This document shows positions 4,236 through 7,282 of a stretch of 7,282 nt of DNA, in pieces. The stretch is from Ilumatobacteraceae bacterium (lineage in GTDB: Bacteria > Actinomycetota > Acidimicrobiia > Acidimicrobiales > Ilumatobacteraceae), in NCBI GenBank assembly GCA_023257035.1, contig JALRDI010000164.1, positions 1 to 7,282 of the forward strand. Reading direction: 5' to 3'. The notes beneath the pieces are model-generated. The model was not told the origin of the DNA. It saw only the letters and a program-made list of their open reading frames with translations, and did not search any database. The translations under genes were made by a program, and so were the position numbers. The stretch's first letter is position 1, and every line of letters begins with the position of its first letter.

Positions 4236-6292
4236 GTTTCCTTCGCGCAGATGATGGCCCTGGCATTCTCGATGACGCAGTTCTCGACGAGTTCAACATC
4301 CCATTTGGCAGTTGGATCGAAGAAGCCGTCAACTGGATCACGCTCAATATGGGTGGGGTGCTTGACGCAATTGCATGGCCATTCGAATTCTTGCTTGAGA
4401 ACCTCGTTGACAGGTTCCTTATCGCAATTCCATGGCTCGTGGTTGTTGCGATCATGTTCGTCATCGCGTGGCTCGTCCGAAACTTCACGGTGGCGCTCGG
4501 CTCGGCAGCTGGTCTCATTATCTGCGGGCTGCTTGGCAACGAGTTTTGGGTGCAAACAGCACGAACGATCGGGTTCATCCTCGTCGCCGTCATTGTCTGC
4601 ATCATCATTGGCATACCGTTAGGGGTGTTATCGGGTCGGGTTGACTCTGTGTGGCAGGTCATGCGACCCACCCTCGATGCGATGCAGGTCATTCACTCAT
4701 TCGTCTACCTGCTGCCGTTCGTGTACTTCTGGGGTGTCGGGCGAGTATCAGCGACCATGGCAACGATGGTGTTTGCCCTGCCGCCACTCATCCGCCTCAC
4801 AAACCTTGGTATCCGACAGGTTCCCGAGGATGTGGTTGAAGCCTCCCGGGCGTATGGCGCTCGCGAAATGCGAGTACTTCGTGACGTACAGCTACCGCTC
4901 GCCCGGCCGGCGATTATGACCGGCATCAACCAGACCCTGCTGTTGGCGTTCTCGATGCTCGGTATCGCAGCAATCCTCGGTGCGGGCGGCATGGGAGCCC
5001 TGTTGTTCAGAGCACTTGGCCAGCAGGATGTCAACCTCGCTGCATCTGCTGGGCTTGGGTTCTTCCTTCTCGCAGTCATTCTCGATCGCATCTCCCAAAC
5101 ACAAACTGGGGGCGCTGGGTTGTTCAGCCGAATGACCACTGCCTGGAGAGCTCGCCGTGAGCCAGAATTGCTGCTTGAAAATCCCGACTTCAACCCAACA
5201 TTGGCAACCTCAAACGGTGATGAAGAAGTTGCAGAAGGCCAAGTTGCTCCACTCGGCTCGCGGGAACGACTTCTTGCGGGGCTCATGGGGCTTGGCGCAG
5301 TCGTGTCGTTGCTAAGTTTGGCAATGCCCTGGGCATCGAACGGTTCGCTGTTCACTGGTTACTCGAGGCTCGACGACGTCGGGCTTGATGGATCTTCCTT
5401 TGGAGCATTTGATGCTGAAGGTGGCTCATGGTTTGCGTACATCGTTGTGGTCGGGGCACTGATGGTGGTCGCGACAGTCGGGCTCGTAGTTACCGGTCGT
5501 CGTCGCGCTCGAGTGTTCAACCCAGACATCGCATTGGTCATTGCGATCGCAATGACGGTAACGGTGCTCGGCTATTTCGTGGCAAGCCCGAGCGAACTAT
5601 CACCGACGTATTCATCTGGTGCAGGCGTCCTCGTGGCGTTGACTGGCTCGTTGCTGTCGGTCATTTCTGGTGCGGTATGGATTGCAACTGCTCCCTATGG
5701 GCCGCGACGTCCGCTTCGCCAACGCATCGGACTTTCACAAATTGTTGTTGCGGCTTTCGCGCTCGGTATGGCAGTCATTTCGATGGTGTCGATGTGGCAA
5801 CTCGACGAACGTGGGGGAGTCGTCATGACTCCGGAGATCGAAGCAGAAATCGACGAAGTAAAGCGCATGGCAGAAGCCGGTGAAATGGACATGGGTGTCG
5901 CCGCAACGGAAATTCAGGTCATTAGAGCGAAGGCTCAACGCGCTGAACGCATTGTTATTTCTGGAAACGATCCGAGTGGAGTGCAGCTCGGCCCATGGGC
6001 GCTCGGAGCGATCGTTGTCGCAGGAGTTGGAGCCATCGGAGCATCTGGAGCTGCAGGCTTTTCGAATCGACGTCGGTGGATGTCGGGAATTATCGCCATG
6101 GGCTTTGGCGCAGGCGTTGCTGGGCTCTCGATCGGCTTCATCGGAACGCTTGCACGAGCAACTGACAACAACTACTACAGCGGTGTCGGAGCGATGCTCG
6201 CTCTGATTGCCGGAACGCTGGCGGTGGCGTCAGCGAAGTCAATCGTGACCGTGTTTGAGCGGTCAAAAGTGTACGACGAGGCGGTCTCATGA
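4232..6292 (+). CDS. proW: Glycine betaine ABC permease ProW with a large extra C-terminal membrane domain
   Basis: The membrane subunit of the importer. Residues 1-60 form the hydrophilic and amphipathic N-terminal part, and helices from about 61 to 285 form the permease core. The core ends with the EAA loop EASRAYGAREMRVLRD and QLPLARPAIMTGINQT (203-234), which docks on ProV, and GAGGMGALLFRAL (250-262). Residues 296-344 are a charged linker. Residues 345-686 add about eight hydrophobic helices (roughly 347-367, 400-420, 432-451, 461-485, 501-521, 587-608, 617-640, 650-668). Positive charges at TGRRRAR (421-427), RRPLRQR (492-498) and SNRRRW (611-616) fit an inside-facing orientation. The segment reads as two copies of a four-helix unit. 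E. coli ProW has about 354 residues, so this protein is nearly double. The frame is continuous, with no stop at the junction. Core function is sure; the role of the extension is unknown. Confidence 0.94.
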   Translation: MSFLRADDGPGILDDAVLDEFNIPFGSWIEEAVNWITLNMGGVLDAIAWPFEFLLENLVDRFLIAIPWLVVVAIMFVIAWLVRNFTVALGSAAGLIICGLLGNEFWVQTARTIGFILVAVIVCIIIGIPLGVLSGRVDSVWQVMRPTLDAMQVIHSFVYLLPFVYFWGVGRVSATMATMVFALPPLIRLTNLGIRQVPEDVVEASRAYGAREMRVLRDVQLPLARPAIMTGINQTLLLAFSMLGIAAILGAGGMGALLFRALGQQDVNLAASAGLGFFLLAVILDRISQTQTGGAGLFSRMTTAWRARREPELLLENPDFNPTLATSNGDEEVAEGQVAPLGSRERLLAGLMGLGAVVSLLSLAMPWASNGSLFTGYSRLDDVGLDGSSFGAFDAEGGSWFAYIVVVGALMVVATVGLVVTGRRRARVFNPDIALVIAIAMTVTVLGYFVASPSELSPTYSSGAGVLVALTGSLLSVISGAVWIATAPYGPRRPLRQRIGLSQIVVAAFALGMAVISMVSMWQLDERGGVVMTPEIEAEIDEVKRMAEAGEMDMGVAATEIQVIRAKAQRAERIVISGNDPSGVQLGPWALGAIVVAGVGAIGASGAAGFSNRRRWMSGIIAMGFGAGVAGLSIGFIGTLARATDNNYYSGVGAMLALIAGTLAVASAKSIVTVFERSKVYDEAVS
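5264..5695 (+). other. Extra ProW domain, first four-helix unit
   Basis: Residues 345-488 of ProW. The order is helix (LGAVVSLLSLAMPW), a loop of about 30 residues rich in Gly, Ser and Asp, helix (FAYIVVVGALMVVATVGLVV), basic turn TGRRRAR, helix (ALVIAIAMTVTVLGYFV), a short SPTYSSG loop, and helix (AGVLVALTGSLLSVISGAV). The layout resembles free-standing four-helix membrane proteins of unknown function. It is paralogous by eye to the unit at 5723-6271. Confidence 0.6.
5723..6271 (+). other. Extra ProW domain, second four-helix unit with charged insert
   Basis: Residues 498-680 of ProW. It repeats the same order: helix (FALGMAVISMVSMWQL), extracytoplasmic loop, helix (GPWALGAIVVAGVGAIGASG), basic turn SNRRRW, helix (IIAMGFGAGVAGLSIGFIG), a short DNNYYSG loop, and helix (VGAMLALIAGTLAVASA). 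It differs in the first loop, about 65 residues (522-586) against about 30, which contains a long charged stretch (533-573) likely to be helical. By the positive-inside pattern that loop faces outward, toward ProX. Confidence 0.55.
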
Positions 6293-6306
6293 TCGCTGTG
6301 AGGTTT

Positions 6307-6328
6307 CCAGCATCGGCAACGGTGCTGG
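6307..6328 (+). promoter_or_regulatory. Intercistronic hairpin with GCAA tetraloop (proW-proX)
   Basis: The left arm CCAGCATCG (6307-6315) pairs with CGGTGCTGG (6320-6328) around the loop GCAA, a GNRA tetraloop. All nine positions pair, one as a T-G wobble, and a further T-G and T-A can extend the base. It starts 14 bases after the proW stop. The following GATGACAACAAG is not a T-run, so it is more likely an mRNA stability or processing structure that favours ProX expression than a full terminator. Confidence 0.55.
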
Positions 6329-6353
6329 GATGACAACAAGTGTTACATCGTGA

Positions 6354-6378
6354 GCGGCGTGAACTGTTTGCGGCGTGA
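6354..6378 (+). repeat. 9-bp direct repeat in the proX leader
   Basis: GCGGCGTGA occurs at 6354-6362 and again at 6370-6378, with starts 16 bases apart and seven bases between. It lies just before the proX ribosome binding site. It may be a protein-binding site or chance, and no clear promoter boxes accompany it. Confidence 0.3.
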
Positions 6379-6390
6379 CGACACACCCCA

Positions 6391-6396
6391 AAGGAG
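6391..6396 (+). promoter_or_regulatory. Ribosome binding site of proX
   Basis: AAGGAG with five bases to the ATG at 6402 is the strongest Shine-Dalgarno in the window. It fixes the proX start and fits high-level synthesis of the receptor relative to the membrane subunits. Confidence 0.85.
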
Positions 6397-6401
6397 AAAA
6401 C

Positions 6402-7282
6402 ATGATTAAGAAAAAGAGAGCACTCACGGCAACGCTCGTGACCCTCGGACTCTTCGTCGCTTCCTGCGGTGGCGATGACGCAGCCGAACCCGCTGCCGAG
6501 GAGCCAGCCGCTGAAGAGGTCAACCTCACGCCAGGTGATGGCGTAGCAGTGACAATGGCGAAGGCAGACTGGTCAACTGAAGACCCGAACGCCTACGTGG
6601 CGCACCTGCTCCTCGCAGAGCTCGGCTATGACGTCAGCGATCCGAAGGATCTCGAACTCGGACCAGCAAACGCCTACATCGCAATGGCGCAAGGTGACGC
6701 CGACTTCTGGATCAACTCGTGGTACCCAGGTCACAACTCGTGGCTTGCGAACGAACTTCCAGACGGTTCGCTCGTGGGAGACCACGTGAGTCCCGTTGGC
6801 GAGATGATGATGGCAGGCGGTCTTCAGGGCTACCTCATCACCAAGTCATTTGCTGAAGAATACGGAATCACCTCACTAGATGATTTCAACTCGAACGCAG
6901 ATGCGATTGCGGCATATGACGCTGGTGACCCAGACCCAGGCAACGGAATCGCCGACATTTACGGCTGTTCTGAAAGCTGGACCTGTGATGACATCATCCA
7001 GAGCCAGATTGCATTCTCTGGTTGGGAGAACATCAAGCAGACCATCGCAGGCTACGACGCAATGTTTGCCGAGGCCGCAACCAAAGCTGATGCTGGCGAG
7101 CCAGCGATCGTTTACACCTGGACACCAAGCGCGTACATCACGCAACTCCGTCCAGGAGACAACGTGCTTTGGCTCGAGGTCAACGACGTCATTGACGACT
7201 CCAACCCACTTGGTGCCGAGGGTGGCGAAGGCTACGACCAGCGGCCTGGTACCGCATCAATCGGTGCAGATCAGTGCCCAGG
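6402..7282 (+). CDS. proX: Glycine betaine-binding lipoprotein ProX (3' partial)
   Basis: The extracytoplasmic receptor that delivers substrate to ProW. The start is KKKR, then a hydrophobic helix and the lipobox VASC, so Cys22 should be lipidated and anchored to the outer face of the membrane. An acidic Ala/Glu/Pro linker (25-40) follows. The mature part aligns by eye with E. coli ProX: INSWYPGHNSW (104-114) matches the NWTP segment, GNGIADIYGCSESWTC (180-195) matches the segment with the Cys pair and cage Trp, and VYTWTP (237-242) matches YTWTP. Trp107, Trp193 and Trp240 are therefore candidates for the aromatic cage around the trimethylammonium group, and Cys189-Cys195 for the disulfide. 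The frame is open to the window end after 293 codons, so the C-terminal part is missing. Betaine is the likely ligand; choline, proline betaine or a related compound cannot be excluded. Confidence 0.94.
   Translation, partial: MIKKKRALTATLVTLGLFVASCGGDDAAEPAAEEPAAEEVNLTPGDGVAVTMAKADWSTEDPNAYVAHLLLAELGYDVSDPKDLELGPANAYIAMAQGDADFWINSWYPGHNSWLANELPDGSLVGDHVSPVGEMMMAGGLQGYLITKSFAEEYGITSLDDFNSNADAIAAYDAGDPDPGNGIADIYGCSESWTCDDIIQSQIAFSGWENIKQTIAGYDAMFAEAATKADAGEPAIVYTWTPSAYITQLRPGDNVLWLEVNDVIDDSNPLGAEGGEGYDQRPGTASIGADQCP

Noticed and set aside
4705..5355. 216-codon minus-strand ORF opposite proW
   Set aside because: It is an antisense shadow of the EAA loop region, with Ser/Arg/Pro-rich composition and no domain.
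5117..6292. The ProW extension as a separate gene or a frameshift artefact
   Set aside because: The frame is continuous from 4232 to 6292 with no stop, and internal ATG codons near the junction lack a convincing ribosome binding site. A single fused protein is the simpler reading.
6289..6333. 14-codon ORF starting at an ATGA overlap with the proW stop
   Set aside because: It has no ribosome binding site of its own and no recognisable peptide, and its 3' half is the hairpin sequence. It is more likely leader RNA than a gene.

Overview
The window looks like a chromosomal segment from a high-to-moderate GC actinobacterium. The grounds are a Nei2-type Fpg/Nei DNA glycosylase of the kind known from mycobacteria, a CofE enzyme of coenzyme F420 biosynthesis, frequent GTG starts and a lipoprotein substrate-binding protein. 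GC content is moderate by eye, not extreme. A free-living aquatic lineage such as Acidimicrobiia would fit, but that is inference. No phage, insertion sequence, CRISPR array or RNA gene is visible.

Left part (1-2835): the 3' part of nei2 (plus strand, start off the window) converges with a small VOC-fold protein gene (minus strand, 798-1175). The VOC gene diverges from cofE (plus, 1288-2049) across a 112-bp spacer holding an 8-bp inverted repeat. A prolyl-4-hydroxylase-like 2OG-Fe(II) oxygenase (2077-2835) follows 27 bp after cofE and is probably on the same transcript. These genes share no obvious pathway.

Right part (2836-7282): a ProU/OpuA-type glycine betaine (quaternary amine) ABC importer in the order proV-proW-proX. 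The ATPase ProV (3027-4235) overlaps the permease ProW by four bases (GTGA). ProX (from 6402, cut by the window end) is a lipoprotein receptor with a recognisable Trp cage. A 191-bp spacer before proV carries two dyads. The 109-bp spacer between proW and proX carries a stable hairpin with a GCAA tetraloop and a 9-bp direct repeat, ahead of a strong Shine-Dalgarno sequence.

The most unusual item is ProW. At 686 residues it is about twice the family length. The normal permease ends near residue 295, and about 340 further residues (345-686) form an extra membrane domain that reads as two tandem copies of a four-helix unit. The second copy carries a long charged extracytoplasmic insert. I do not recognise this domain in ProW proteins known to me, and it is the main candidate for new biology here.
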